The notes under the pieces are model-generated. The model saw nothing but the letters and a program-made list of their open reading frames with translations, had not been told where the DNA came from and made no database searches. From the NCBI GenBank assembly GCA_905147135.1, contig LR990044.1, positions 13,086,122 to 13,150,121 on the forward strand: a stretch of DNA of 64,000 nucleotides, given 5' to 3'. Positions 22,563 through 35,543 of the stretch are shown here, piece after piece. The translations under genes and the position numbers were made by a program. Numbering within the stretch: the first letter of the stretch is position 1; every line of letters starts with the position of its first letter. The stretch comes from Blastobasis lacticolella. Lineage: Eukaryota > Arthropoda > Insecta > Lepidoptera > Blastobasidae.

Positions 22563-22989
22563 ACCGTCAAAGTAAGCTAACAACTGTAATGTTTTACATT
22601 AACGTTTTATAAGATATTGATATGAAGATATGAAGAGTGTCAAAATCACAACGGACGTTATTTAGACTAAGTAATTTTTGGAAATAAATCATATAAAATG
22701 CCTAGTTTTCATTAAATTGATAATAATAATAAAACTAAGTTTTTGATTATGATAAATTGCTTTTTGCATTCAATCTACGAATATCTCGTTTGGACATCTT
22801 TGTGTATTCCTATTTGTGTATTTACTTGTCGGCGACTTAGGTACATATAGCTAATCTTTAGGATTTTATTTCGCAAACATACAAGGTAGGTAGTTATATA
22901 AAACTAAAAGTGTTTCTAATAGTAAATCAAATTTAGAAATACTTATCCGGGTCTGGCTGTAATATGTATACTAAGTATTATAAAAAAGT

Positions 22990-23095
22990 ATATTTGTAGT
23001 TTATCAGTTATCTGACACCCATAACTCAAGCTTTGCTTACTTTGAGGCTAAATGGCGCTGTATGAATTTATTTATTTATTATTTTCTATATAAAG
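22990..23095 (+). mobile_element. SINE family 2, 5'-truncated copy
   Basis: Retains only the 3' part: ATCAGTTATCTGACACCCAT through TTGAGGCTAAATGGCGCTGT to TGAATTTATTTATTTATT. Confidence 0.65.
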
Positions 23096-23715
23096 ATAAT
23101 GTATATAATATCTCTTTATATAAAGATAATATAAACAGGGGACCTCAAATTAATAATATCGAATAAAATCTGCTATTATATAGAATTTTGTAAGAAACAG
23201 CTGATATTTTTTTCACGATTTCGGAGTTGGTGACATAGTAAAAGTTGTTTGATATCACGAATACATGCATACGGTACCCCTATGTATTACCAATTTGAGG
23301 TCCTTCTATATGTATAAAGATACTGAAAAGTTTTAATCGTCCTTTACAATTAATTGATGTCGTTGCGAGTCATTTGGTAGGTATAAATAAAATAAGTAAT
23401 CAAAGTGATAAGGTACTACGTTATCTTAGCATACAAATTAACATTGCATTCCCTTTTCTATTACTATCGATAACACATCGTCAATGTCTGATAAAATATT
23501 GTATTTAAAATTGTGAATAACGCATTTCACTGTACTTATATAACTCGTAGGGTAGGGGTAGGGTACCTTACAGTCAGGATAGAAGTGTCTAATTCAAAAC
23601 ATGTTTGCCAAAAACACTTATATTCAATATGCATGTGGATTTTGTACTGATTTACTTAATGAGAAGTTACTGCATGACAAGGAAATAATATTTAACTAAT
23701 AATTCATTAGGAATC

Positions 23716-24027
23716 TGTTTAGCGGGAAAATAATTACACAGAATATAAACAGGAAAATTTGAATTTTGAATTTGAATTTGTCAAAGACATTTAGGTATTC
23801 AGCCTACATTTCGCCGTGTCCCGGCGCCCGACAAAAAATTAAAAAGTATAAGTGTTGCATAATGATTAAAGAGTTATTTTACGATACAGCATGTAGTGAA
23901 AATAGTATGGGAAATACTGTATCGAAAAGTAATTTTATCTACACTTATAGCGTAATGTTCCAATTACATATTCGAAAACAGTCGTTTAAGGGTACACTTA
24001 TATCACGCCAAACTAAAATTTTTAACT
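23716..24027. repeat. 310-bp repeat, copy 1 (partner at 28.15 kb)
   Basis: Matches 28148-28470 closely in direct orientation for its first two thirds (TGTTTAGCGGGAAAATAATT ... CGCCGTGTCCCGGCGCCCGA). The last 90 bp (23933-24022) are in the opposite orientation relative to copy 2. No coding frame is shared between copies. Confidence 0.8.
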
Positions 24028-27000
24028 ATTAACAGACACTCATGTTTTAATACCCCCTTTTATATGACAGTTGCATAAACTACGGTAAAAATTTGTTATC
24101 ATCAAGAGTCAACTTTTATAGGTAGAGATAAGTGGGTCTATGGTTTTCGTAACTAGTGCTCGCACGGTTAACTTACATTCGAATGTTTTTTAGGAAGACT
24201 GTTTGTAAGGTAGGTATTAATAGGTAGTTATATGATACTATTGAATAGTTGGGAGCTATTAGTCCATTTAAGGTAATTTTAATGTGGCTGTTTGATTCAA
24301 AAGAAATAAAACAATGAAACTAACAGTTTAATTAAATACCTATTCATTAGAAACAACCAACTGTAATTTTTTTTATTGCCTAGGTACACGGTTAGACATA
24401 ACGACAAAATTTCAATGATCTTTGAGTGATACTTTTTTAACAAATACAAAATGCAAATACAAATTCTTTATTAGTAGCAGAGTTACATGTCAAAGTAGCA
24501 AGTTGATACTTAGGAAGTGCCTTTATAAGCACATTACATTTAACTCTAATTTACAATGTCGACGCCATAGAATTAATTTTATCGTCCTTAATAAAATATT
24601 AAAATGGTTGTATTTTCAAATTAATAAAATCATTCATAATAATTAAATTATTCACAATAAAATAATATCATATCATATCTCAGAATGTTTCGAGGGTGGC
24701 GTCGGCGGCGGCACCGGTTGTCGGTAGTACGAGTATTGCTCGTAGACGCCGCCGTCCCAGAAGCGCGCGCGCCGCGCAAGCATTGGGCCGCGCAGTGCGA
24801 GCCGATCGTCCAGCGACATGTGCGGGCCGCCGTTGGCGCCCGTGGGCAGCCACGGCGTGTACTCCGAGCCGGCAGGCACTGGTGACCTGCACACATACAT
24901 TTGAACTAACAATTTATTGTGGTCATTGTTAGTAAATTATAAACGCTTAATTCGGTTGAACGATAACCGCGGGGTTCATAACTAGTCAAAACTCTGCAGA
25001 CGTAGTGTAGAACAACCTGCAGCCAGTTGGAATATCGATTTGCGAAAAGGTGCTAGCGGAGTCTAGATGCTGCAAGCCGAGAGCACATTAGAGACCAGGT
25101 TGTTGATGACGAATACTACTATACATCTTTAGTTAATACATTAGGTAAATAAATCCTTTCCACATAATAACTTCCAAATAGTACAACACGAGTAGTCGGA
25201 CTTAATCATCATCTACCTGCGCTTATCTCACTAGGGGAGGTAACTTATTATTAATGGGTTATATTTAAAGATTTAAATCATTTTAAATGAGTATTTGGAT
25301 TAATAATAGACGAATAGTGATGAAATTTATTTATGCATATTTTTGTGCCACCAGGGTGGCGAACAAGCTTCCGGCCTGCCTATTTTATTGTCTTTGGAGG
25401 CCTCGTTATAACTTAAAAGTCTTTTAACTTATGTCGTCGTCGGGTTGAACTGAACAGAGTTTTCTCTACCCCATTCAGTGACTGCCTAGTTCCAGGGGGG
25501 TCGGGACTATAGGGCTCTACGTATAAGGGGAAGGAAGATAACTCTCCTCGTGCAGTGCTGTCATTCGCATTGCAATTAATGCCGCTGCACACTACATCGA
25601 CGACGGCACATAATTTTGGGAAACGCCATTATATTAATGCCATATTTATAGGCAGTGTCCAAGCATGACACGTCTGCAACGTAACTATATATTAATTAAC
25701 ATTATAATTCCAAACAAAATGTTACGTAACTTACCCAGTAGTCATAAAGTTTAACCACAGCTTTTCATTTTAGTCCTCATGTTTCTTGTACGTTCAGAAA
25801 AAGAACTATCATCTTTAACACCAAATAGTTCAGCTTCATACACTGCAAGCGTTTGAGCACAATGATCTGCCTCACGGACTTCGTACTTTTCACTTAAGTA
25901 CTTAAAGGGTCCAGTTTCTTACTCTATGAAGGAGTATTCATACAGATATATTTTCAAAGAGATCAGATAATAATTTTTCTAACGGTAAAGTTTTATAAAA
26001 TTCTTCTAGTGCATAAACATCATCCACATTTGTCAAGTTGAGTTGTTTCCCATAATCTTTTGCATTTTGAAGAGGGTCTAGTTGGACCGACCAAACACCA
26101 ACGTTCGCACCGCTTTCCGGTATAACTTTATTAATCAAACCATCGGTAGTCTTCGATAGTTGAAGTAAGTCCACGGCAGGAGAGCCCGCACTGCCACCTG
26201 TGATCGTTACGTCATTAGGATTCCCACCAAAATTGGCTATATTATTTTTTACGTTACGTTACGTTTAAGCCTTGGTCTTTCATGCCAGCATTCCCAGGGG
26301 CATCTTCAGTTCCCAAGCAAAGGAATCCGTGGGCTCCAAGGCGATAATTAAAAGAAACTGCTATTATTTTTTTGCTGGTAACCAAGCTTTTTGGTACCAT
26401 CGCCTTGCCATATCCAACTTGATAACCTCCTCCATGCACCATAACCACAACAGATAAATTAGTTTCGTTAGTGTCGGTTACATAAACATTCGCTACGAGA
26501 CAATCTTCTTGTTGTGTTTCTGGAAATATCATATCTTGCATCGGCAGCGGTGCTTGAGGACACATGATTTTCCTTATCGATTGCTTCGAATGGTTCCATC
26601 CATACCGGGCCTGCCAGAGGAGACTGAAAAAAAGAATCATTGAAAAAATTATTTATTAAATATTTATATACATATTAATAACAATATTTATAAAATAAAC
26701 AAAAAGTATTAAATAATTAAAATAATAACAATAATGTCAAGTCAACGTACTCCTTAATTAACGTCAAATGACATCCACTTGGCCTTGGCACGTGAGTATA
26801 ATTAGGTAACCATGGCAGTACCATGTACTGAGAGGGATGGCCCCAAAATACAATTATAATGAATAATAAAATAACCCATTAATACTAACAAAAAAGACAT
26901 CATACAAGTTTAACACATTTAAGGACTACATATACACGAATATAACTACGGTGGATATACAGGTTTGTCGCCATATGTTAGGAATAGATAGGTATAGGTA

Positions 27001-27294
27001 CCTACTAAATCTGAAACTTATATTTTTTTCCGGCCGGCACATTCAGCGTTTTGGTCCAAAATGAATTATTTCCTTTTAATTCATATTTATTATTTTTTAA
27101 TAAAATAGAATAGAATTAGAATGGTCATAATATCTTAAGTCTTAATTTAAATTTAATTCGACTGCACTATTTTTTCGCCGCTTCTCTATATACAATATTG
27201 ATGTCACATCGCAATAGCCCGAAGTAGCAATGATGTGAAAAAAAATAATTATCAGATAACAGATCTTTTTTCAAAACAAGCATTTATCGCGCGA

Positions 27295-27560
27295 TATAGT
27301 ACTCATCAAAGCCATTCCATTCCGATATAGTACTCATCAAGAGCCCAAATATAATGGGGTGATCTTATTACGTTTAGTAGTTCCTAAAGCTACTTTCTGT
27401 CATCATCATCAGACCTTGAATATCACCTAGAACTATAGCACTCATTAAAGCACCCAAACACGATGGTGTACCTAATCTTATTGCGTTCTTCAGCTCCTAT
27501 GACCACCACTTGTTGTATTGTTATCCGAGTTACATTGGTATACCTTTCAGAGGGCCTATC
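27295..27560. repeat. Two degenerate tandem units in EST-B intron 1
   Basis: TATAGTACTCATCAA (twice) and CTATAGCACTCATTAAAGCA introduce units that continue with TATAATGGGGTGATCTTATT or CACGATGGTGTACCTAATCT and CAGCTCCTATGACCACC. The units are about 110-120 bp and imperfect; no function is seen. Confidence 0.45.
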
Positions 27561-27795
27561 GGCTATCTCGGTGGACAACTGAATATGACATAAAAAAATC
27601 TGACACTGCTCTAATTTCGTAGACGCTATTGCCAGTTTTCAACGTAAATGGCGTGGTGTAGAATTATCTAGTGTCAAATACAGTTGTCAACTGAGTTAGC
27701 CAATAGCCCCGCAGGTCAATTAAACACCGGTCAAATAAGGGTTGCAAGATTTACCCCATTCATACATAGTAACAAACATTGCAAGTTAAGTAATA

Positions 27796-27930
27796 GTAGT
27801 TTATGCAACTGTCATATAAAAGGGGGTATTAAAACATGAGTGTCTGTTTATCATACGAGGCGTAGCCGAGTATGATAATAGTTTGACACGAGTGTTTTAA
27901 TACCTAATTATATGCAGTTGCATACACTAC
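27796..27930. repeat. Foldback element (60-bp arms) in EST-B intron 1
   Basis: The left arm from GTAGTTTATGCAACTG to TTTATCATAC pairs, with a few mismatches and gaps, with the right arm GTATGATAATAG to CAGTTGCATACACTAC. The loop is GAGGCGTAGCCGA. One similar arm (CATGTTTTAATACCCCCTTT and on) sits alone at 24033-24088. It is a small hairpin-type non-autonomous element. Confidence 0.7.
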
Positions 27931-28147
27931 TTTATCTACACTCTAATATTTTTATGTTAAAATATCGTACCTATAATTTTCTCAACTTAGCTGGAAGTAA
28001 GCTGCGAGTCAGTTCTGTTGTATCTACGCGTCAAGGATATCAAGCGGCGGGAAATACACTTAACTATATTCACATTTATTTATTTATTTGCTTAAAATAA
28101 GGAAAGACATTCACAAACACAAATTACAACAATTACTAAAAATATTT

Positions 28148-28470
28148 TGTTTAGCGGGAAAATAATTACACAGAATATAAACAGGAAAATTTAAATTTTG
28201 ATTTTGAATATGTTAAAGACATCTAAGTATTCAGCTTACATTACGCCGTGTCCCGGCGCCCGACAAAAAATAAAAAAATAAAAGTGTTGCATAATGATTA
28301 AAAAGTTATTTTACGATACAGCTGTAATGAAAATGGTATGGGAAAAGCTGTATCGAAAAGTAATTTTTTAAAATTTTATAGTCTGGCGTGAAAAAAGTGT
28401 ACCCTTAAACGACTGTTTTCGAATATGTAATTGGAACATTATGCTATGAGTGTAGATAAAAGTATGTTAT
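28148..28470. repeat. 310-bp repeat, copy 2, with flipped end segment
   Basis: Partner of 23716-24027. The segment 28368-28462 (from TTTTATAGTCTGGCGTG to TGAGTGTAGATAAAA) is the reverse complement of 23933-24022, while the rest is colinear. It lies in EST-B intron 1. Confidence 0.8.
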
Positions 28471-29327
28471 TAACTCCGTACTCCTTTAAGCACTGTGGAG
28501 TCACACGTCATAACATTACATTCAAATCTTTCTATGACTACGCTAATCAACAATTCGGTCACAATATCATTTCCATTTCAACAATTAGGATCAATTATTA
28601 AACACAATTAGAAAGAATCTTACAAGAGAATGTTCCTATATTCTTGAAATCTGGGAAAAAGAAATCAGTTAACTCTTATAGCAAAATATTACTTAGTGAA
28701 AATCCCTAATTAAAACTGAGTTATTTTAAAGGTATGTTAAAATTATTATCTTTTACCTGAAATAATTTCCCGTCCAAAAACCTGCTTTTAATTACCAAAA
28801 ATCCTTACCTTAAACTTATTGGGCCCAGTGGGCGCGGTGGCGTACGGTATGCTGTAGAAGGCGAAGACGCCATTCTCACCGTAGCCGCGCACGGGCCCCT
28901 GCGCGGTCCGCACCAGCCTGGACGCGCGTTTGGCCTGAGAAGAGCGCCGGCGCCGCGAGCAGTGAGCACAATAACAATACAAACAACATGACGGCTTAGC
29001 GTCTCACTATCTACTAAGCAACCGCCCAGTAAATTATGCTTATAATAACTGTTTTTTTATAGGTAAGCATGATTTGATGATACATTAATCTGACAAATCT
29101 ACCCGTATACTTACGAGTATATTTGCTCATATCAATCATAGATGGCATAAACGATATTTGTCACTGCGTAGAATTTTAAAAAAGTAAAGAAATCCTAATC
29201 AGTGTGACTTAGGTACCTATAGGTACCTGTTCTACCAAAAATTTAATCTTTCTAGGTTAGGTAACCGAAACAAAGGTTAAAGGAATCATACTGATCAATA
29301 TTTTAAGAAAATTTTGAATGCTAACTG

Positions 29328-29607
29328 ATGCTCTTACGGCGACGGAAACCTTTACATTCAGGCGACTGAATGTGTGAGCTTGATGCAATCTGGTCAGGTT
29401 CCCCTGGTTGCAGGGTCACGGAGGTCAGATGGCAGTCGCTTCACTGTAATTACCTGAACTGCCAAATTCTGGATCATGCTAAAGGCAGAACAAAATAAAT
29501 TTAGGCATGAAGGTCGCTAACTTTCCAATCTTTTTGGTCTATGCGGACCCGGGCAGTCGTACGAGAGCACAGCCGGGACATTAACGCCAACATGATGATG
29601 ATGACTG
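29328..29607 (+). mobile_element. SINE family 1, head-truncated copy
   Basis: Runs from TGATGCTCTTACGGCGACGG through the CAGGTTCCCCTGGTTGCAGG block to ACATTAACGCCAACATGATG. About 70 bp of unrelated sequence interrupt it after the GGATCATG motif. It lies between EST-B and the GPCR pair. Confidence 0.75.
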
Positions 29608-30261
29608 TTTTAATATGGCTCATGAAAAAAAATGTTTGCTTCTATAATTTTCCCCGTATATACATTTTCCGTTTAGTATCATTCGTAAGTATAGAGAATA
29701 AACTCCTAGGATTATTATTAAAAAAAAAAACAATAAATGAAACGACTCACTATTGAAATACAAAAGAAAGAGCACTTCATAGAACGTTTGTCGTTAACAG
29801 TCATATAACCAAGTCCAAGTCCAAGTAAGTCCGCATACTTTTACAAATACTTATGCAGATGTATCTCCCTCTATTTTTAGCTGACACGCAATCAGCGGCA
29901 ATAAGGGAATCTCTTGCATTTAAATCCCCCAAAGAGTCAAGGCATAAAATTAGATAGCACAAAATCTCAGAAGCAATTCCGAGCGGTTATCTAAACGACG
30001 GTTTGTATTGACAAATCTAATTTATCTTTACAGATAGGCGTCATCAGTCGGGGCGCTGTCGGGCCGCAATCGCGCCGTGATGGGCGCGCTTCCTGGCCAG
30101 CTGTGACCCGATAGCCCCTCTTCAAAATGCGTTATCACCGAGCGCGGGCCGGCAGTCCCTTCGGCTCCCCCAGTCGGTCTCGGACGGGGCCGGAGCGCGA
30201 CACTTAAACCTGAGAGACGCGTGTGCCAGTTCGGACTGTGAATGATGTGCACGGAGTTACA

Positions 30262-33200
30262 ATGGGCGATTTGCTACCGAGTATACCGAAGGGCACCGAC
30301 GTCAGCGAGCTGGACGGCTACAACGGAACGAGATTCGAAGACTACAGCACGGACCAGGAGTTGGCTGGTGTGGAACTGTTCCGGGATTATCCGGAGGGAC
30401 TCCTGCGCTTCGCTTCGGTGTGCTGCGTGCTGTTCATGCTGGTCGGGATCCCGGGGAACCTCATCACGATCGTGGCACTCGCGCGCTGCAAGAAGGTCAG
30501 TGAACCTCGCGTGACATTGAAGCGCTTGCGCGGTCTTATCGGCGCGTGGACTGTTATTGTTGTTACGTTGCAATAACAAATTGAGGTTTGCTCAATGTTC
30601 CAATTCATTTTTTGTAGTAGGGGTTTCGTAATCGGTGTCTACTAGATATGACAACTGTTTATGAAGGAGTTTTTGGTATTCTGATACAATTAAAACTGCC
30701 GTTGAGCTGCTTTTGCGATTCAATTACAATTCAAGAATTACGAGACAAGTAAATTAAGCCCTCGAAGCCCAGGTGGTGTGTCTGATCGTTTATCACTGTG
30801 TAATATAACAAAAGGTACTGCTGGAATACGTCTGGCAGTATGTGAATTCTGTTGTACTAAATTATTACTTTACTTTTTATTATATTTTATACGAAATACT
30901 CGAACATATCTATCGTTTTCATATTTCTATTGATTTTATTATTTATTGAGTAAAAGCAAAGTACCAATGATAACAATTGAGTACCTACTTATTTGTCTTT
31001 GCTTTCTCTTTATAAGCCCAGAAACATTAATTTTAGTGACTTTTTGTGTATTGTGAAATTTACAAATAATCAATAACATAATTGTTTTAATATAGTTTGT
31101 AGTTTTGTTAGTTACTACAAGCGGGTAGCGATTTTTAAAAAGACGTCTAGAAATCGATTTTATCGGTAAATCGTGCGACATTTGGTCGTCAGGGATTTTG
31201 TTACTAATTCGATCGTGCTGAATGAATCTGCCTTTTGACCACCCCTAGGGTTTCTCCGAAGACCAGAAATCGAGATGGCGGCTAAAGTTACCTACTATAA
31301 TGTTGGTATTTTACTCTATAAGTCCGTCATTTCTTAACCGATTTGAATGATTCTTTTTCTGTTTTCAAGAGTTCGTCTCCAGGTAGATCCTGTTTAAATT
31401 TAATCATGATTTGATGTAGATTTTGAGAAAAAAGCAGTGGAACTCCACAGTAAATAACAGTATTCTCAAGTGGGGCAATCGCTTTGTATCTGAACGCTGA
31501 TTGTATAGTATTATTTTAAAATGTCAACCTTCACCTGACCTTCAATCCTGGTCTTATCACCATGGAACTCCTCAACGGAGGACAGCACATAACTCGAGAA
31601 CAATCTCTTTGTGTTAGCTTTGTGGCACCGTAATCAGATAGTTCATAAACTCCTCTTTAATGAATCTGCCCGGTATCGACCCCTAGCGAGCGGCCGCACA
31701 GAAAAGACCTAAGACGCATACACGTCGCAGACGCGGCGCCCGTTCAATTTACTTTCATACTAAATGTGTAGAAACGTCGCGACGCAAAACATACCTACTG
31801 CAAAGACAGGGCACGGACGCGACGCAGACACATTTAAAACATACAGAAAAGACGGGCCACAGGCGCGCCGCGAACGAAACCCGTGTCTCCATGTGTGGCA
31901 GCTCGCTTAGGGCCTTCGAAGACCAGAAATCACGATGAATACGTCGTGGAAAAACTGGACTTTAGGGCTCTTGTTATCATCATCATCCCAGCCGTAGGAC
32001 GTCTACTGTCCCCTCATGCCTCCACACCGATCAACTTAGTGCCTCATCGACTCCCTATAATCTTTACAAAGTCCATCTATTTCGTGGCTCCCACGTAGCG
32101 ATTGCCAGTACGTGCGTCCCATTTAAGAACCTTTCCGCCCCATTTGCCATCGGTGCTTCGAGCTATGTGGCCTGCTCATTATCACTTCGGTTTTGCGACT
32201 CATATTTCTGAATCTATCACGTATGGCCTAATTAATTGGTTTAAAAAATGGTTACCTGCCTTGTAAAAGGTCAGGTATGGGCAATTTTGGATATGTTATA
32301 AAGGCCTTCATAAAAAAATTCAAGATTTCGACCTCGAGGTGCTGCTGCGGGCTCAGCTGCAGATAAATAAATGCGAAATGCAGCGATTGTTTACTATTGC
32401 AATAGGTAATAATAATAGACTCCTGGAGGATCAGGGTCCATCAGGAGGCCAAAGATTGGATGCATTGTGTTGTGCTGCATCCCGGTATGAAGCCGCATTG
32501 GCAATGTAATACAGAGCATTCCTAGTAAAGACTCTGGTCTTTAATACATTTGAATAGATTATTTCATTGCCGCACACCGCTACTATCCACTCCATTTACC
32601 GGAGCTAATTTAAATTTTCAATTAAAGGAATCAATGCATTAATTCTGTTTTATTTCATTTATGAAGAAGAAGAAGATTAGAAGCAGTGGCGGCCAAGATA
32701 TTTTTGTTTACCATTTCAGTCTAATTTGCTAACTAAAGTCTTCGGGATTTCTGATTTATTCGGATCTACATTTGTGTTACGGCATTACGTAGATCATGTT
32801 ATTAATAGTTTTAATTTATATCTAGTAACTATAATGAGAACTGACCTACGTAGGTACGTAACATACCTACTACTCGCTGATACTACAATGTCACTATACT
32901 ATAGATATGAGTGAATTAATCAATCACCGTAATCACTTACGTATCAATTTATATAATGAAGCAAGACACATTTATTCATTTAAATCATTTAATGATTCCT
33001 GAGCACAGATTCTCATAGTCGTTCATTCTCTAACAGTCTCTACTATGCATTTAGACTAAACGAGTGAATGCTCATTCCCCTGAACTCGCTGTTCTATCTT
33101 TATTCCGAATATAGATAAAAACAAAGATGCTCGTGAATCAACGGACGAATTATCTTTCTCTCATATGTACATGGTTACACCAGGCAGTTGTTCTATAGAG

Positions 33201-34623
33201 AAAGATCAGAGCAACGTTGGGCCGACCTTACCTAGGGAGATGATTTTAATGAACTTTAGGCAGTGTTGTAGGTATGGGTGAATTTTAGGAAGTATTTATC
33301 ATAAGTCCGGTACAATATACAATGCATTTATAAAGTTCGCATTAAATTAAACAATATATTTTAACCTTTACGAAAGAATACCGCATAAATAGTTTTAGTA
33401 GGTACCTACTCCTGCTACCATGACCGCCAGTCTCTAATGTTATGTGACGTTGCAGGTCCGCAACGCGACAGCTGTATTCATAATGAACCTGTCCTGCTCC
33501 GACCTGCTGTTCTGCTGCTTCAACCTGCCTCTGGCCGCTTCCACCTTCTGGCGGCGGTCCTGGGCGCACGGCCGCACACTCTGCCGCATGTTCCCATTGG
33601 CGAGATATGCTTTGGTAGCAGTCTCGTTATTCACAGTCCTCGCCATCACTATCAACAGATACGTCATGATCTCTCATCCAAGGGCTTATCCGAAGTAAGT
33701 GAATGGGATAATTACGTAGGTGTAGTTTGAGGTTGAAGTTTATACGTATATTGTTTTTAATCTGATTGCTCTGTTCCAGATTATACAAACGAAAATATCT
33801 CGTGGTCATGGTCGCCAGCACGTGGATCTTCTCGTTCGGAGCTCTGATTGCAACGTTCCTCGAAAAATGGGGACGATTCGGTCTAGACCCCACTATTGGA
33901 TCGTGCTCGATTCTACCAGACAAAAATAACAGATCACCCAAAGAATTTCTGTTCGTGGGAGCCTTCATGCTCCCTTGTTTGGCTATAGTTGTGTGTTATG
34001 CCCGAATATTTTGCATAGTCCGAGATGCAGCAAGGAAATCACATGCCCCTGCTAGAAGAAAACTTGGTGGTGGTCACGAAGATTCGGCCATGGGGTCAGC
34101 TTCGACCGCCTTAGAGCGTTCCCCGGGGCCAGAGAACGGTCATCACATAGCTCCTCCTCGGCGAGCGTTGCTGGCTCCGCCCTTACTGCACTGTCCGCCC
34201 ACGCCGGGGCCGGAGCGATCTTCGTCGTCTGGAGTTGACACTTTAGACGGCCACGACGAGGAAACGGCTCTCGACGCGAAGCCTCAACGCACGCCGAGCG
34301 GCGGCGAAACAGCGAAGAGGCTCCGTCAAGCCGCCGTCGCTTTGCGGCGGTCGCCGGCGTCGGTCAGGCCGCCTCGACTTACCCCAAAAGACAGGAAGCT
34401 GCTCAAAATGATAATGGCGATCATGTTATCGTTCTGGGTGTGCTACCTGCCCATAACGTTGACGAAGATTTTCAGGGAGTTCACGTCCCACCCGGCGGCT
34501 AACATCGCCGGCTACCTCCTGATCTACCTGACGACGTGCATAAACCCGATCATCTACGTGGTGATGTCTAGCGAGTACCGGCAGGCGTACAAGAACCTGC
34601 TGATGTGCCGCCGCTGGGCGTGA
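30262..34623 (+). CDS. moody: moody-like class A GPCR
   Basis: Predicted 438-aa seven-transmembrane receptor of the moody/Tre1 family. In Drosophila, moody acts in surface glia to organise the blood-brain barrier through heterotrimeric G proteins. Exons: 30262-30495, 33456-33694, 33780-34623; introns are 2960 and 85 bp, phases 0 and 2. TM1 lies at about 50-74 (VGIPGNLITIVALA). TM2 carries NLSCSDLL (Asp94), TM3 follows Cys121, and the TM3 end is NRY (145-147) in place of DRY. TM6 contains FWVCYLPIT and TM7 NPIIY (413-417). Intracellular loop 3 is about 130 residues, rich in Pro, Ser and Arg. An N-glycosylation site (NGT, 21-23) is in the N-terminus. The first ATG in frame is chosen; upstream codons in frame lack an ATG. 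The first of two tandem paralogues. Confidence 0.88.
31970..32230. repeat. Dispersed repeat in moody intron 1
   Basis: Begins at a short ATC run (TTATCATCATCATCCCAGCC), followed by GTAGGACGTCTACTGTCCCC and a body through CTCCACACCGATCAACTTAG. This opening is shared by a widespread lepidopteran repeat type. No coding content. Confidence 0.45.
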
Positions 34624-35031
34624 CGCGCGTCCGGCGACGCGGGCTCGGACAAGCGCCCGCCGCCGCCGCCCTGACTGACGGTCAACGGATGAGCGCACGC
34701 TCTCCGACACCAACGCGTCGAACACTTGTGAACTGGACACTCTACATACTCATATAATACTCATTGTGTTGACACTGAACTGATACTCGATTAACGGCAT
34801 TAAGTCATTAATAATAGGTCTTCTAGAGTGTACAAGATAAATTATTTAGAATCGCCAGCCGTCCGTGATTGTGCTGAAGGGAAACTTGAAGGAATGTTTT
34901 ATATGTAAGTTAATATAATAAGATATTTGAGTACTACTTGTAAATATAATTATTGTTGGTAAGTATACATAAATGTGGATAATAAGACTATCGTGTGGTT
35001 GGAATATCGTAACCTACTAAGATTGTAACAC

Positions 35032-35037
35032 AATAAA
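35032..35037 (+). promoter_or_regulatory. Candidate polyadenylation signal of moody
   Basis: AATAAA about 410 bp after the moody stop codon; a second AATAAA lies at 35336-35341, just before the next gene. Either could be used. Confidence 0.45.
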
Positions 35038-35543
35038 TGTTTCATAATGAATATTGTCTAAGACACTTATATCATAAACCGTATAGTGTTTATTTTACGA
35101 GTAAATTCTAATTTTAAAATTAAGTGTTAATAGTTATTTATACGAACATATTAAATTACAAGTAAATATTATATTGTGTATCTACTCATGTAGGTATTGA
35201 AAAGTGACTATAACAAATTTATAATTAGCATTTAAATTAGTTTTGTTTAACTATGATATTGTAATGCATATGTATCACAATTATAGCTTAATAAAAAAGT
35301 GTTAGAAGTTTAGCAATAATACGATATGAAGGAACAATAAAGTTGGAAAGCAATATTGTAATGTAAGCGTATAAAATAAACATGTGGTTAAGACATTACG
35401 TCTGCACGGAGCGGTAAATACACACAAGTTTTTGACTCATTGGGGAAAACATTACCAATATCCATAACTGCCAGTACTTACCCAATGCCAGTTAATTAAC
35501 GACGTGAGTTTTGAATAATCATAACTGTATTGACAACGGTAAA

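Larger units (their letters stand above)
21607..24672. other. Intergenic DNA between EST-A and EST-B
   Basis: Contains SINE family 2 copies, a repeat shared with EST-B intron 1 (23716-24027) and one arm-like segment (24033-24088) related to the foldback at 27.8 kb. The first 30 bp upstream of the EST-A start (minus: CAGTAAGACGCTAAGCGGTC) match the same place in EST-B, so part of the 5' leader is conserved. I see no clear TATA box for EST-A and no other gene. Confidence 0.55.
24673..28989 (-). pseudogene. EST-B: carboxylesterase pseudogene with frameshifts and a deletion
   Basis: Same three-exon esterase design: exon 1 28809-28989, exon 2 26623 down to 25735, exon 3 24673-24886. Exon 1 is 181 bp (one base too many), which shifts the frame between the signal peptide and KRASRLVRTAQG. 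Exon 2 has an extra base near its start (after FEAIDK). It keeps HGGGY and RLGAHGFLCLGT, then loses VALLRW at an ACGTAACGTAACGTAA run that brings a stop. The nucleophile elbow is GGSAG. About 410 bp are missing after DLFE (junction near 25952), removing the catalytic Glu region, and a base is lost before LWLNFMTT. Exon 3 alone is fully open and ends SKHSEI. The 5' leader resembles that of EST-A. Non-functional as an enzyme; recent decay is suggested by the high similarity to EST-A. Confidence 0.9.

Noticed and set aside
28788..28982. EST-B exon 1 as an intact frame starting upstream of KRASRLV
   Set aside because: That frame starts at a TTG; the real ATG at 28989 opens the signal peptide in a different frame, which shows a one-base frameshift.
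30223..30261. Upstream start for moody
   Set aside because: The extension would begin at GTG and has no ATG; the ATG at 30262 gives the expected N-terminus length.
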